A DNA stretch of 64,000 nt from Pacificispira sp965223125 (GCA_965223125.1 OZ244984.1:3782001-3846000); one strand, 5' to 3'; counted from the first letter of the stretch, positions 23,780 to 32,725 are shown. Numbers and translations are program-made. The notes: generated by a model not told the origin, from the letters alone.

Positions 23780-25354
23780 CTATGCCCGTTCCTTCGTCTT
23801 GGAAAAACGGACATCCGGGTTGTTCTGAAGCTGGTGGTTCAGTTCCCATGAATTCCGGGCCAGAAAAACCGGTGCGCCGTCGCGGTCGGTCGACATGGCA
23901 CTGCGGATCGCCCCCATGAATCGGTCCAGTACGGCCGGATCATCAGCAGAAACCCAGCGCGCCGTCTCATAGGGGGCCGGTTCCAGCGTTACATTGATCC
24001 CGTATTCCGCCTCGATCCGGGTTTGCAGCACATCAAGCTGCAACTGCCCGACAACACCGACGATCCAGTTCGAACCCAGTTCCGGTTTGAAGACCTGGGT
24101 CACTCCTTCCTCCGCCAGGCTCTCCAGCGCCTTTTTCAGATGCTTGCCCTTCATCGGATCATCCAGCCGGACCCGACGCAGGATTTCCGGCGCAAAATTC
24201 GGGATGCCCGTGAAGCGCAGATCTTCGGTCTCGCTCAACGTATCGCCGACGCGCAAGGTGCCGTGATTGGGAACGCCGATTATATCGCCAGGATAAGCTT
24301 CATCGGCGATTTCACGGTCCTGGGCAAAGAACAGGATCGGGTTATAGATCGCCATCGGCTTGCCGGACCGGACATGCTTCAGCTTCATGCCCCGTTTGAA
24401 TTTGCCGGAAACCAGCCGCACGAAGGCGATGCGGTCGCGATGGTTCGGATCCATATTCGCCTGAACCTTGAAGACGAAGCCGGTTACCTTCTCCTCAGAG
24501 GGGTCGATGGCACGTTTGTCGGTATTCAACGGGCGGGGCGGCGGAGAATAGAGGCTGATGCCGGAGAGCAGATGGCCGACCCCGAAATTCCGCAGGGCGC
24601 TACCGAAATAAACCGGCGTCAGGTGACCTTCCAGATAGGCCTGCAGGTCGAATTGCGGGCAGGCCTCCCGCACCAGTTCCGCCTCGTCCCGCAATTTCTT
24701 GAGTTGCTCCGCCGGGATCAGATCAGCCAGTTTCGGATCATCCAGACCGCCGACCTGCACCATTTCGGTGCGATCCTCCCCCATCAACAGGACGCGATCA
24801 TTGATCAGGTCATAGCAGCCCTTGAAATCCCGCCCGGACCCGATGGGCCAGGCGACGGGGGCGACATCCAGCGCCAGTTCTTCGGCGATCTGGTCCATCA
24901 ATTCGAACGGATCCCGCGCCTCCCGATCCAGCTTGTTGATGAAAGTCGCAATCGGCACATCGCGCAGACGGCAGACCTCGAACAGCTTGCGGGTCTGCGG
25001 CTCGATCCCCTTGGCGGCGTCGATCACCATCACGGCGCTATCAACCGCGGTGAGGGTACGGTAGGTATCCTCGGAGAAATCCTCGTGGCCCGGCGTGTCC
25101 AGCAGGTTGAAGATCACCCCGTCGCGCTGAAAGGTCATGACCGATGTCGTCACCGAAATTCCGCGCTGCTGCTCGATCTTCATCCAGTCAGACCGCGCCC
25201 GACGACGGTCGCCCTTGGCCTTAACCTCACCGGCCAGATGAATCGCACCCCCGCGTAGCAGCAGCTTTTCAGTCAGTGTCGTCTTGCCCGCATCGGGATG
25301 GCTGATGATCGCAAAGGTCCGCCGGTTGGCGACCTGATCGGAAAGCTGTGACAT
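23780..25354 (-). CDS. prfC: peptide chain release factor 3
   Basis: RF3 is a translational GTPase that removes RF1 and RF2 from the ribosome after peptide release. The 524-residue protein has a full G domain: P-loop SHPDAGKTTLTEKLL (19-33), switch region with RGISVTTSVM, DTPGHEDFSEDTYRTL, NKLDREARDP, and the characteristic insertion and domains II and III through LGSNWIVGVVGQLQLDVLQTRIEAEYG. Length fits RF3 rather than EF-G, and the sequence DAGKTTLTEKLLLRGGAI is typical of RF3. It is divergent from the DMT transporter gene. Confidence 0.96.
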   Translation of the reverse strand: MSQLSDQVANRRTFAIISHPDAGKTTLTEKLLLRGGAIHLAGEVKAKGDRRRARSDWMKIEQQRGISVTTSVMTFQRDGVIFNLLDTPGHEDFSEDTYRTLTAVDSAVMVIDAAKGIEPQTRKLFEVCRLRDVPIATFINKLDREARDPFELMDQIAEELALDVAPVAWPIGSGRDFKGCYDLINDRVLLMGEDRTEMVQVGGLDDPKLADLIPAEQLKKLRDEAELVREACPQFDLQAYLEGHLTPVYFGSALRNFGVGHLLSGISLYSPPPRPLNTDKRAIDPSEEKVTGFVFKVQANMDPNHRDRIAFVRLVSGKFKRGMKLKHVRSGKPMAIYNPILFFAQDREIADEAYPGDIIGVPNHGTLRVGDTLSETEDLRFTGIPNFAPEILRRVRLDDPMKGKHLKKALESLAEEGVTQVFKPELGSNWIVGVVGQLQLDVLQTRIEAEYGINVTLEPAPYETARWVSADDPAVLDRFMGAIRSAMSTDRDGAPVFLARNSWELNHQLQNNPDVRFSKTKERA

Positions 25355-25504
25355 CTGGAACCCTTGAACCTGTCAGGAATGCTGGCCTGTCTTAGTCTTC
25401 CCGCCCCCCGCGATCAAGCGATCCCATTCAGCCCATCCGGATTGCAAGCAATACCTGTAAACGGAGATTGAGCCATCGCGCCAATCGGTATAAGCCGTAT
25501 CCTC

Positions 25505-26410
25505 ATGACACCAAAGACTGACAATCCGACAAAAGGTATCCTGCTGATCACAGGCGCGATGTTCATATTCGCCTGTCAGGATGCCGTGACGAAACAACTG
25601 GCGCAGGATTATGCGACCCCGCAGATACTGCTTGTCCGGTTCCTTTTTTTCGCGGTTTTTGCCATTATTCTAAGCAGTTGGAACCAACCTTTAAAAACGG
25701 TTGTCAAGGCACATCGACCCTGGTTGCAGATTGTCCGTTCGCTTTTGATCGTGCTGGAGATCGGGGCCTTCGTACTGGCCGTGCGGGTTCTGTCACTGGC
25801 GGAAATCCACGCGCTTTTCGCCAGTTTCCCGCTGATCGTGACGGCGATGTCAGCTATGTTCCTGGGCGAAAAGGTCGGTATCCGTCGCTGGACTGCCGTG
25901 TTGATCGGTTTTGTCGGCGTAATCGTGATCCTGCGACCCGGATTCGGCGTCTTCCAGATCGAATCGCTGATCGCGCTTGGTACCGCCTTCCTGTTCGCCG
26001 CATACAATGTCCTGACCCGCGTGGTCGGGCGGGAGGACAGTTCCAACACCTCGATGCTCTATATGGCCGTGATCGGGGCTGCCGTGATGACGCTGATCGG
26101 CCCGTTCTACTGGATCGAGCCGACCGGTGCCGCGTGGCGGTTGCTGGCATTGCTGTCGCTGACCGGGGCGGTCGGCCACCTGCTGCTGATCAAGGCACTG
26201 GAATGCGCACCCGCCTCGACCCTTCAACCGTTCAATTTCACATTGCTGGTCTGGGCGACGCTGGTTGGTTTCATCGTTTTCGGCAGCGTCCCGGACATCT
26301 TCACCATCGGTGGCGGTGCCATCGTTGTCGCCAGCGGCCTCTACACGATCTACCGGGAGCGCAAGCGCAATGTCCCGGAAGTGCCGCCGGAGGTTCGCGT
26401 CAAACCTTAG
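25505..26410 (+). CDS. DMT superfamily (EamA) transporter
   Basis: The 301-residue protein has two EamA repeats and about ten membrane helices, beginning GILLITGAMFIFACQDAVTKQLA and ending GGGAIVVASGLYTIYRERKR. The first repeat has the conserved end ALFASFPLIVTAMSAMFLGEKVGIRRW and the second has CAPASTLQPFNFTLLVWATLVGFIVFG. Such proteins export amino acids, nucleotides or other metabolites; the substrate is unknown. The basic cytoplasmic tail is normal. The next gene, a dehydrogenase, begins 18 bases later, so the two are probably one operon. Confidence 0.9.
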   Translation: MTPKTDNPTKGILLITGAMFIFACQDAVTKQLAQDYATPQILLVRFLFFAVFAIILSSWNQPLKTVVKAHRPWLQIVRSLLIVLEIGAFVLAVRVLSLAEIHALFASFPLIVTAMSAMFLGEKVGIRRWTAVLIGFVGVIVILRPGFGVFQIESLIALGTAFLFAAYNVLTRVVGREDSSNTSMLYMAVIGAAVMTLIGPFYWIEPTGAAWRLLALLSLTGAVGHLLLIKALECAPASTLQPFNFTLLVWATLVGFIVFGSVPDIFTIGGGAIVVASGLYTIYRERKRNVPEVPPEVRVKP

Positions 26411-26428
26411 TCCTGCGGGAGACATGCC

Positions 26429-27439
26429 ATGCCGGATACCATCAGCCTGTCACTAGCCGAGGCGCAAGCGCTGTCGAGGGCGGCCCTGTCCCGCCATGGT
26501 GCCGATGCGGAAAATGCCCGCGCCGTTACCGATATCATGATCCGGGCTGAACGCGACCGCTGCGCCAGCCACGGGCTGTTCCGCCTGCCCGGCTATTGCG
26601 CCTCCCTGAAAAGCGGCAAGGTAAATGGTTCAGCACGGCCCATGGTCTCGGAGGTCGCCCCCTCCGTCCTGCGGGTGGACGGCGATGGCGGTTTCGCACC
26701 GTTGGCGCTGGAGACCGGATTGCCCGCGCTCACCGAAAAGGCACGAGCGCAAGGAATCGCCGCCATGGGGCTGGTTGACATCTATCACTTCGCCGCTCTC
26801 TGGCCGGAGGTCGAGACCCTGGCCGAACAGGGACTCAGCGCCTTCGCGTTCACCCAGGCTTCGCCGATGGTCGCGCCTGCAGGCGGCATCAAACCCTTCT
26901 TCGGCACCAATCCGATGGCCTTCTCCTGGCCTCGCCCCGGCAAAGCGCCTTATGTCTTCGATCAGGCCTCCGCCGCGATGGCCCGGGGCGACGTGCAGAT
27001 CCATGCACGCGATGGCCATCCCGTTCCACCGGGCACCGGCATCGATCCACAAGGCAATCCGACGACCGACCCGAACGAGGTTCTGAAGGGCGCGCAATCG
27101 CCCTTCGGCGGCTACAAGGGTTCCAATATCGCCCTCATGGTGGAACTGCTGGCGGGCGGGCTGATCGGCTCTGTCTTCTCAGTTGAATCCGGACGGCTCG
27201 ACAACAAGGATGGCGGCCCCCCGGTCGGTGGTGAAACCGTGATCGCCCTCGACCCGTCCCGCTTTGGCGATGCAGCGGGCTGGGCCGATCACTGCGAGCG
27301 TTTCTTTGCCGAACTGACCGCAATGGACGGGGTACGCCTGCCCGGCGAACGCCGCCGACGTGCCCGCCAGGAAACCCCGGTCCAGGGTATCAGCCTCCCT
27401 GCTTCGCTGCATAGGGAGATCGTTGCGCTCGCGGAGTGA
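26429..27439 (+). CDS. Ldh family (malate/L-lactate type) NAD(P)-dependent oxidoreductase
   Basis: This 336-residue protein belongs to the Ldh2/YlbC/MdhC family, distinct from classical Rossmann lactate dehydrogenases, whose members oxidise malate, lactate, ureidoglycolate, sulfolactate or reduce delta-1-pyrroline-2-carboxylate. The N-terminal helical part contains the catalytic-type sequence DRCASHGLFRLPGY; further on are the motif GIAAMGLVDIYHFAALWPEVE, the substrate loop FFGTNPMAFSWPR and QSPFGGYKGSNIALMVELL. GGGAGA eight bases upstream supports the ATG. A 2-hydroxyacid or imine substrate is likely but unspecified. Confidence 0.88.
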   Translation: MPDTISLSLAEAQALSRAALSRHGADAENARAVTDIMIRAERDRCASHGLFRLPGYCASLKSGKVNGSARPMVSEVAPSVLRVDGDGGFAPLALETGLPALTEKARAQGIAAMGLVDIYHFAALWPEVETLAEQGLSAFAFTQASPMVAPAGGIKPFFGTNPMAFSWPRPGKAPYVFDQASAAMARGDVQIHARDGHPVPPGTGIDPQGNPTTDPNEVLKGAQSPFGGYKGSNIALMVELLAGGLIGSVFSVESGRLDNKDGGPPVGGETVIALDPSRFGDAAGWADHCERFFAELTAMDGVRLPGERRRRARQETPVQGISLPASLHREIVALAE

Positions 27440-27577
27440 CGGTCGATGCACAGGTGTGGGCGTTAAGAGCAACCGAACGGGCGATTGCCTTCCTGGTCCG
27501 GCGTCACTACTTTCACTCCATCCAACCCGCAGGGGATGGATTCAATCGGACCATGTCAGACAGGATACGTTGATTTC

Positions 27578-28273
27578 ATGACCAGAATTCTGATTGGCCC
27601 GGTTCTTTCCCGCAGCCTGACATGTCTGAAAGACAATTTCGGTGCATTCTTCGCGATTGCGGCCTTGATGAAGGTAATTTCGGTCCTGCTGACATTCCTG
27701 TTCGGCATTCATGACCAAATAATGACACCGGAGGCGCTGAACGCAGCCTCCGGCGGTCCTGTTGCGATCTACGCGAAAGTCCTTGTCGCCGCCATCGCGC
27801 CGACCATGCTGGCGCTTGGCATGATCTGCATCGGGACAGTGGCCTATCTGCAAGGCAATCCCACAACAGTCGGCGACTGCATACGCAGCGGTCTGCGCCG
27901 CGCGGTGCCACTGATCCTGCTCGGCCTGTTGAGCACGATAGGCGGGTCCATCGGATTGATGTTCTTCCTCATTCCAGGCCTGTTCCTGCTGACGATCTGG
28001 TTTGTCGCCGGGCCGGTGATGATGGTTGAGGAACTAGGCGTGATCGCGGCAATGAAGCGGAGTGCAACCCTGTCCAAGGGGTCCAGGATGGGGATATTCG
28101 GATTGATGGTCCTGATTTTCGCGGGCAGTAGTTTCGTAGCGATCATCCTGCTCAATCTCATCGGTGGACTGGGGATCGTCGGCGATGTGATCCTGATCGG
28201 TGCCGATGCCCTTATCCTCGCCTTTAGCTGCGTCGTCTGCACGATCGCCTATATGAATCTGCGAACAGGCTAA
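27578..28273 (+). CDS. multi-spanning membrane protein of unknown function
   Basis: From the ATG at 27578 this is a 231-residue protein with about six membrane helices, including AIAALMKVISVLLTFLFGI, VLVAAIAPTMLALGMICIGTVAYL, VPLILLGLLSTIGGSIGLMFFLIPGLFLLTIWFV and FGLMVLIFAGSSFVAIILLNLIGGL. The middle contains VAGPVMMVEELGVIAAMKRSATLSKG, a pattern known from YciC-like and glycerophosphodiesterase membrane-domain proteins, where a conserved amphipathic helix follows the P-V-x-E loop. No enzyme motif is seen. The frame open from 27485 adds 31 residues without a ribosome binding site. Confidence 0.72.
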   Translation: MTRILIGPVLSRSLTCLKDNFGAFFAIAALMKVISVLLTFLFGIHDQIMTPEALNAASGGPVAIYAKVLVAAIAPTMLALGMICIGTVAYLQGNPTTVGDCIRSGLRRAVPLILLGLLSTIGGSIGLMFFLIPGLFLLTIWFVAGPVMMVEELGVIAAMKRSATLSKGSRMGIFGLMVLIFAGSSFVAIILLNLIGGLGIVGDVILIGADALILAFSCVVCTIAYMNLRTG

Positions 28274-28577
28274 GGGCTATTTTATACTTGACATACTAGC
28301 GGCTTTTGCGGGACAGGGGCAAAAAGGACTTGCCAGCATGTTTGAGGTCAAGAACGTATTTTCAATTTTCAGTTGCGGCATAAATGGTGTTTAGGCGATC
28401 AATCTTTCGGGTGATTGTTATTTGTAGAATGGCCGCCTGATTTCTTTTTCTAGTCTATTTGGTTAATGTTTTCTAACCTTTACTAATTTCCTTATGTGGC
28501 TTTGGCAGTCTTGTAAGCATGCGCTTTAGACGCTTTCGCCCTCTCAGCTTTGATCTTTGCCTTTAGGGGTAACTGAA
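28274..28577 (+). other. AT-rich intergenic stretch before the orphan gene
   Basis: This 304-base stretch has no open frame of interest and is much richer in A and T than the DNA to its left. A TTGACA occurs at 28288 without a matching -10 at normal spacing. It marks the left side of a patch (28274-29400) of foreign-looking composition. No integrase, tRNA or flanking direct repeat was found. Confidence 0.5.
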
Positions 28578-29321
28578 ATGAACAATGATCCTTTGCGCAG
28601 CCCGAAGCTAAAGATTGAAAGAGCAAAAACCTTGATACAAGAGGTGGAAAGACAAATTTCCGACTTCACAAACACAGTGCCCTACAATTTCGTCATTGGC
28701 CCCCATCCTAGCGATGGAGGACTACGCGTAGCAAACATTCATGTTGGCGAAGACGTACCTGTCGAAATCTCTCTTGTCGTTGGCGATGCTATCCATAATC
28801 TCCGGACAGCACTTGACCACATCGCGTGCTGCCTTTCAGCATCGAACGGAAAAACGATGAATGGAGTCTCTTTCCCCTTTGCAGAGGATCGAGCCGGATA
28901 CGAAGCTCGCGCTCCTGAGAAAATGCGAAAACTCACACCAGCCGCCAAAAAGCTGATCAACCGGCTCAAACCTTACGGTGGAGGGAATGACTTGCTCTAC
29001 ATGCTTAATAAACTGGACCTGCGTGATAAACATCAAACACTGTTCTTGCACTCCATCTATTTGGGCGGATACTCAGGAACATTTTCGTGTGATCATCCCA
29101 TTCAGATAAACTCTGAACCATTCGGCTCGCTGGATGATGGTGTACACTTTGCCACCTTTCCCGCCCAAGCCAAGTTTGTACAAAATCTACAAATCACCGT
29201 TGGTGTAACGTTTTCAGATATTCGCGGGATCGAAGATCAACCTGTTCCGATAATCCTCCACAAATTTGTCAATCTCGTGGAGCGCATAGTCGGGATCTTT
29301 GAGCGTCGGTTTTTCCGCTAG
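28578..29321 (+). CDS. orphan hypothetical protein with an R-x4-H motif
   Basis: This 247-residue protein is not a recognised family. It is predicted soluble, with an N-terminal helix (LKIERAKTLIQEVERQISDF), a beta segment, then the conspicuous VVGDAIHNLRTALDHIACCL (68-87), in which R76 and H81 form R-x4-H, the spacing of HEPN ribonuclease active sites. A second charged motif, LNKLDLRDKHQTLF, follows near residue 147. The C-terminus ends in a basic helix. GGGGTAACTGAA precedes the ATG. Its DNA is clearly poorer in GC than the neighbours (25 G/C in the 60 bases at 28621-28680), a sign of recent transfer. No toxin or antitoxin partner gene is adjacent. Confidence 0.7.
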   Translation: MNNDPLRSPKLKIERAKTLIQEVERQISDFTNTVPYNFVIGPHPSDGGLRVANIHVGEDVPVEISLVVGDAIHNLRTALDHIACCLSASNGKTMNGVSFPFAEDRAGYEARAPEKMRKLTPAAKKLINRLKPYGGGNDLLYMLNKLDLRDKHQTLFLHSIYLGGYSGTFSCDHPIQINSEPFGSLDDGVHFATFPAQAKFVQNLQITVGVTFSDIRGIEDQPVPIILHKFVNLVERIVGIFERRFFR

Positions 29322-29587
29322 CCTTTCGTCACTAAGCACTAGCATAGCATCATGCACATCAATTATTTAAATCATTCCTAACTACATTAGTTATGTTATG
29401 AGGACTACTCCCATCTTGCCCGGTCGAGTATCCGTCATTATCCTGCTGGATGCGGGCCGGGTCCGGGCCTCCCCCCTCCAATCGGGAAAGCATGTGACAT
29501 GCGGGACGATTACCAGTGTTGAGCCACTCCATACGGGCCGCGCATAGGGAGGGATTGCGATTACCGCCCGAATGAGGAGGTTCTTCG

Positions 29588-30280
29588 ATGAAACTGTCCG
29601 CCCCGATCTTTCACTTGAAACGGCAGGCCAGATTGATGGCCCGCGAAACCAAAATCCCCCTCCACAAAGCACTCGACCGACTGGCGAGGGGCGAAGGTTT
29701 CCAAAGCTGGAGCCACCTGTCCGCTTCGCTCGCCTGCGAGACACCGGCAAGCAGGATACTGGAACAACTGGATCCAGGCGATCTGGTGCTGTTGGGTGCA
29801 CGACCGGGCCATGGCAAAACCCTGCTGGGCCTGGACCTGGTATCCGAAGCCGCGAAACGGGACCAACGGGGTTTCTTTTTCACTTTGGAATGGAGCGAGA
29901 CAGAAATACGGGAGCGTCTGAAATCATCGGGCATGACCTTCACCCTCGATGCGTCAGATGATATTTGCGCCGATCATGTCATTGCGCGATTGCAAGGCCT
30001 GTCAGGCAATACTTTGGTTGTGATCGACTATCTGCAACTGCTGGACCAGAAACGCCGGAATCCAGTTCTGGGCGATCAGATACAAAGTCTGAAAACCTTT
30101 GCGCAGGCCACTGGATCGATCATCATAACCCTGTCCCAAATCCATCGCTCGTTCGGGGATCAGACGGGACACATGCCGGGATTGTCGGATGTCCGTCTGC
30201 CCAACCCCCTCGACCTGACGCTCTTCACGAAAACCTGTTTCCTGCATGAGGGCAGAATCCATCTTGATGCAGTTGCATGA
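29588..30280 (+). CDS. stand-alone DnaB-like RecA-fold ATPase (mini-helicase)
   Basis: The 230-residue protein has all the SF4 replicative-helicase motifs in a small frame: H1/Walker A GARPGHGKT, H1a FFFTLEWSETEIRERL (DnaB has FSLEMS), H2/Walker B LVVIDYLQLL, H3 SIIITLSQIHRS and a short H4-like end (SDVRLPNPLDLTLF). It lacks the DnaB N-terminal domain and linker; in their place is a 50-residue helical segment with ALDRLARGEGFQSWSHL, a motif seen in several plasmid and phage proteins. GGAGG seven bases before the ATG supports the start. It is flanked by AT-rich DNA on the left. Possible roles are a DNA repair, phage-derived or anti-plasmid ATPase. Confidence 0.8.
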   Translation: MKLSAPIFHLKRQARLMARETKIPLHKALDRLARGEGFQSWSHLSASLACETPASRILEQLDPGDLVLLGARPGHGKTLLGLDLVSEAAKRDQRGFFFTLEWSETEIRERLKSSGMTFTLDASDDICADHVIARLQGLSGNTLVVIDYLQLLDQKRRNPVLGDQIQSLKTFAQATGSIIITLSQIHRSFGDQTGHMPGLSDVRLPNPLDLTLFTKTCFLHEGRIHLDAVA

Positions 30281-30319
30281 TCTTGCTGGAACGGTGACAG
30301 TCGGCTTTAGATGCAGGGT

Positions 30320-30544
30320 CTATACTGTCGCCGCACCTGTCAGGTTATTTTCCGTGGCTATTACCGGACGATCCCGATTCCAGAACCGTTCGTGCAGGGT
30401 ATAGGCGACCGTCTGGACCATCGGTTCAATTATCCCGATCCCCAATGCGATCCGCCAGTCGCCGGACAGCGCATAGGCCACCGTGACCGCCACGATCAGA
30501 TGCATAACCCCATAACTCGCCGTTTTCGCTATCTGTCTTGCCAT
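30320..30544 (-). CDS. DUF2061 membrane protein
   Basis: This 74-residue protein fits DUF2061: a short N-terminus (MARQIAKTASYGVMHL), one or two membrane helices (HLIVAVTVAYALSGDWRIALGIGIIEPMVQTVAYTLHERFW in outline) and the family end H-E-R-x-W near residue 57. The function is unknown. The ATG at 30544 is preceded by GGAAAGGAATAGG; an upstream extension to 30604 is unsupported. It is convergent with the mini-helicase gene, with 39 bases between stops. Confidence 0.85.
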   Translation of the reverse strand: MARQIAKTASYGVMHLIVAVTVAYALSGDWRIALGIGIIEPMVQTVAYTLHERFWNRDRPVIATENNLTGAATV

Positions 30545-30638
30545 GATCCCTATTCCTTTCCAGATCCGTGAAATGAATATATTTAGAATAGTTCTTAATT
30601 GCAAGTCGTGCTAAAAAATATGTTATGGGAATAGATTT

Positions 30639-31151
30639 TCAGTCCACCAGATATCCGGCACCGGGTCGGAACGGCATATCGGTGCTGCCATAATCCAGTC
30701 CCATGCGGTGGAGTTCAGCTGTGGCCTGACTGCGATGGTGGGTCTGGTGATTGAACATCTGGACGATCAGAACCCAGCGCGGCATGGAACGCGGTGATTT
30801 CAGGCGACTGCTCTTTACGATGACCGACTGCACCATCCAGTCCTCAGACCAGTCGGCAGCCAGAGTCTCAAACAGCGCATCCTGTGACAGCCGCACACTT
30901 TTCAAAGTATCCCAATCCGGCCAGACGATATCGCCATATTGCGAGGGTGGTGGTCTATCTTCCTCCAGAAAGGCCAGAATGGCGCGATTCACCATGCAAA
31001 TATGGTCGAGTGTTCCATGCAGCGAATAGAAATACATACCGCGATCCAGCCGCCGCGCTGCATCGCCGATTTCCTCACACAGGTGATAAAGCGTATCATT
31101 CTGCCAGCGGTTATAGGCCGCCATTTCCGCAAGATACCCCTGCGTGATCAT
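30639..31151 (-). CDS. DinB family protein
   Basis: The 170-residue product is a four-helix DinB/YfiT-like protein. The metal-binding histidines are visible: one in YSLHGTLDHICMVN and a pair in MFNHQTHHRSQATAELHRMG, which carries the family H-x3-H pattern. The N-terminus MAAYNRWQNDTLYHLC is typical. Members are metal-dependent enzymes such as thiol-S-transferases, or damage-inducible proteins of unknown role. Its ATG overlaps the stop of the GNAT gene by four bases, so the two are translationally coupled. The longer frame to 31442 is the shadow of the GNAT gene. Confidence 0.92.
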   Translation of the reverse strand: MITQGYLAEMAAYNRWQNDTLYHLCEEIGDAARRLDRGMYFYSLHGTLDHICMVNRAILAFLEEDRPPPSQYGDIVWPDWDTLKSVRLSQDALFETLAADWSEDWMVQSVIVKSSRLKSPRSMPRWVLIVQMFNHQTHHRSQATAELHRMGLDYGSTDMPFRPGAGYLVD

Positions 31152-31660
31152 GGTGCCCCGCCCTGTCCAACCGCGCGCCGCAGCAGGGTTACGGCTTTCT
31201 TGCCGCCCTCGGTCTCCTGCTCTCCGATGGTCACGAACCCCAGGGCCGCATGAAATCGCAGGGACCCACCATTGAACGGGCGCAAATTTACCTCGCAGGT
31301 GACGGAGCGGGTACCGGGCATCGCCGATGCAATCCGAAAGACATCCTCGTAAAGCGCCTTGCCAACACCGGAGCCGCGCGCGGATTGATCGACCATGATC
31401 CGGTCCAAATACAGGAAATCGTGGAACCGGTGGTCGAACCACAGATAGTTCATGCTGTCATGGTCTACCCCGGGAGCCAGGGTCATCGCAACCCCGACAG
31501 GGCGTCCATCCAGTTCCGCAACGCGGGTGGAGGCCGTCTTGCCGACCAGAGCCCAGAGCCGATCCGGCGACAGGTCATTCACCGCGGGCAGGCAGGCGAC
31601 ATTCAACGCATGAAGCCATGCCGCATCACCGGAAGAGATATCACGAATTGTCAGGGACAT
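31148..31660 (-). CDS. GNAT family N-acetyltransferase
   Basis: The 170-residue protein has a GNAT fold. The acetyl-CoA binding motif is VDQSARGSGVGKALYEDV (Q/R-x-x-G-x-G/A form), preceded by the beta-strand LYLDRIMV and followed by the C-terminal segment CEVNLRPFNGGSLRFHAALGFVTIGEQ with the usual bulge F-H-x-x-L-G-F. The start MSLTIRDISSGDAAWLHALN is typical of the family. It lies five bases after zntB and overlaps the DinB gene by four bases, giving a zntB-GNAT-DinB operon. The acetyl acceptor is unknown. Confidence 0.9.
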   Translation of the reverse strand: MSLTIRDISSGDAAWLHALNVACLPAVNDLSPDRLWALVGKTASTRVAELDGRPVGVAMTLAPGVDHDSMNYLWFDHRFHDFLYLDRIMVDQSARGSGVGKALYEDVFRIASAMPGTRSVTCEVNLRPFNGGSLRFHAALGFVTIGEQETEGGKKAVTLLRRAVGQGGAP

Positions 31661-31665
31661 GAAAA

Positions 31666-32625
31666 TCACAGCCATCGTTTGCGTTTGAACAGAAACCAGG
31701 CGGCGATTCCAATTGCCACCATCAGCAGACAGACAATCCAGAATGCCCATTTATCATCGACACCCGGCATACCGCCGACATTGATTCCAAGCAGGCCGGT
31801 CATGAAACCAAGCGGCAGGAACAATCCGGCAACAAGGGAAAGTGAGTACATCGCCCGGTTCATCCGGTCATTGCGCCTGTCCGCGATTTCCTCCCGGATG
31901 AACTGGGTACGGTCGCGCATGACGTCCAGGTCGTCCAGCAGCCGGGCCGTGCGTTCCCGGATCTCGGCGAACTGGGCATGGGTCCGGGCGTCCAGTATAT
32001 CATCGAACTGGGCGGATGCCCGCGCCAGCGCCTCGCGCTGCGGGGCGACATAGCGACGGAATTCCAGCACCCGGCGGCGCAGTTCACCCAACAGATCGAC
32101 ATCCGGGTCGACGCTTTCCTCCATACTGTCCACCTGTTCATCCATTTTCAGGATCAGATCGGCGATGCGATAGGTCAGGCGATCACCAATAGCAGTGATG
32201 ACCTGACCGACGGATTTCGGCCCCCTGCCCTCCGCGATGCTGGATCGCACATCATCGACCGCCCGCAGGCGGGGCAGGCGGGCGCTGACAAGGCGGCGAC
32301 CATCACAGAAGAAGCGGATCGAGACCATGTCTTCGGGATCCGCGCCCTCATTCGTGTTGATGCCCCGCAGATTGATATGCACGCCGCCGGGAACCGCATC
32401 AAAGCGTGGCCGTGTCTCAGGGGCAAGCAGGGCATGGACAATCACCGGATCAATCCCTGACTCCGTTTGCAGCCAATCGATTGCCGGGGCGAATTCGCGG
32501 TTGAAGTGGATCCAGATATCGGGTTCCCCCGACGCCCAGGCCACCTTCGCGGCCCCCTCGTTCAGCACCATCGCGCCCCCCTGCCCGTCCAGGCGATAGG
32601 CGCATAGAAAGATCGTATCCGTCAT
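31666..32625 (-). CDS. zntB: CorA-like zinc transporter ZntB
   Basis: This 319-residue protein has the CorA/ZntB arrangement: a large cytoplasmic N-terminal domain, a long helix (VDSMEESVDPDVDLLGELRRRVLEFRRY), and two C-terminal membrane helices (SLSLVAGLFLPLGFMTGLLGI and FWIVCLLMVAIGIAAWFLF) joined by a periplasmic loop. The loop motif is GINVGGMPG; the GIN in place of the CorA GMN is the mark of ZntB. ZntB moves zinc with protons. The gene heads a three-gene unit with the GNAT and DinB genes. Confidence 0.9.
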   Translation of the reverse strand: MTDTIFLCAYRLDGQGGAMVLNEGAAKVAWASGEPDIWIHFNREFAPAIDWLQTESGIDPVIVHALLAPETRPRFDAVPGGVHINLRGINTNEGADPEDMVSIRFFCDGRRLVSARLPRLRAVDDVRSSIAEGRGPKSVGQVITAIGDRLTYRIADLILKMDEQVDSMEESVDPDVDLLGELRRRVLEFRRYVAPQREALARASAQFDDILDARTHAQFAEIRERTARLLDDLDVMRDRTQFIREEIADRRNDRMNRAMYSLSLVAGLFLPLGFMTGLLGINVGGMPGVDDKWAFWIVCLLMVAIGIAAWFLFKRKRWL

Positions 32626-32725
32626 GTCCGAACGCTACGATGGATTCGCACTGACCGTCGAGCGATAGAACACGGATACCGCAAGCCTGCTCGCCCAGAC
32701 ATATGAACCGCGCCCTCTCTTCGGG

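Noticed and set aside
24023..25258. 411-residue plus-strand frame opposite prfC
   Set aside because: Antisense shadow of a well-supported release factor gene.
28274..30280. Integrative element or prophage
   Set aside because: No integrase, transposase, phage structural gene, tRNA target or flanking direct repeat was found; only composition and two odd genes support acquisition.
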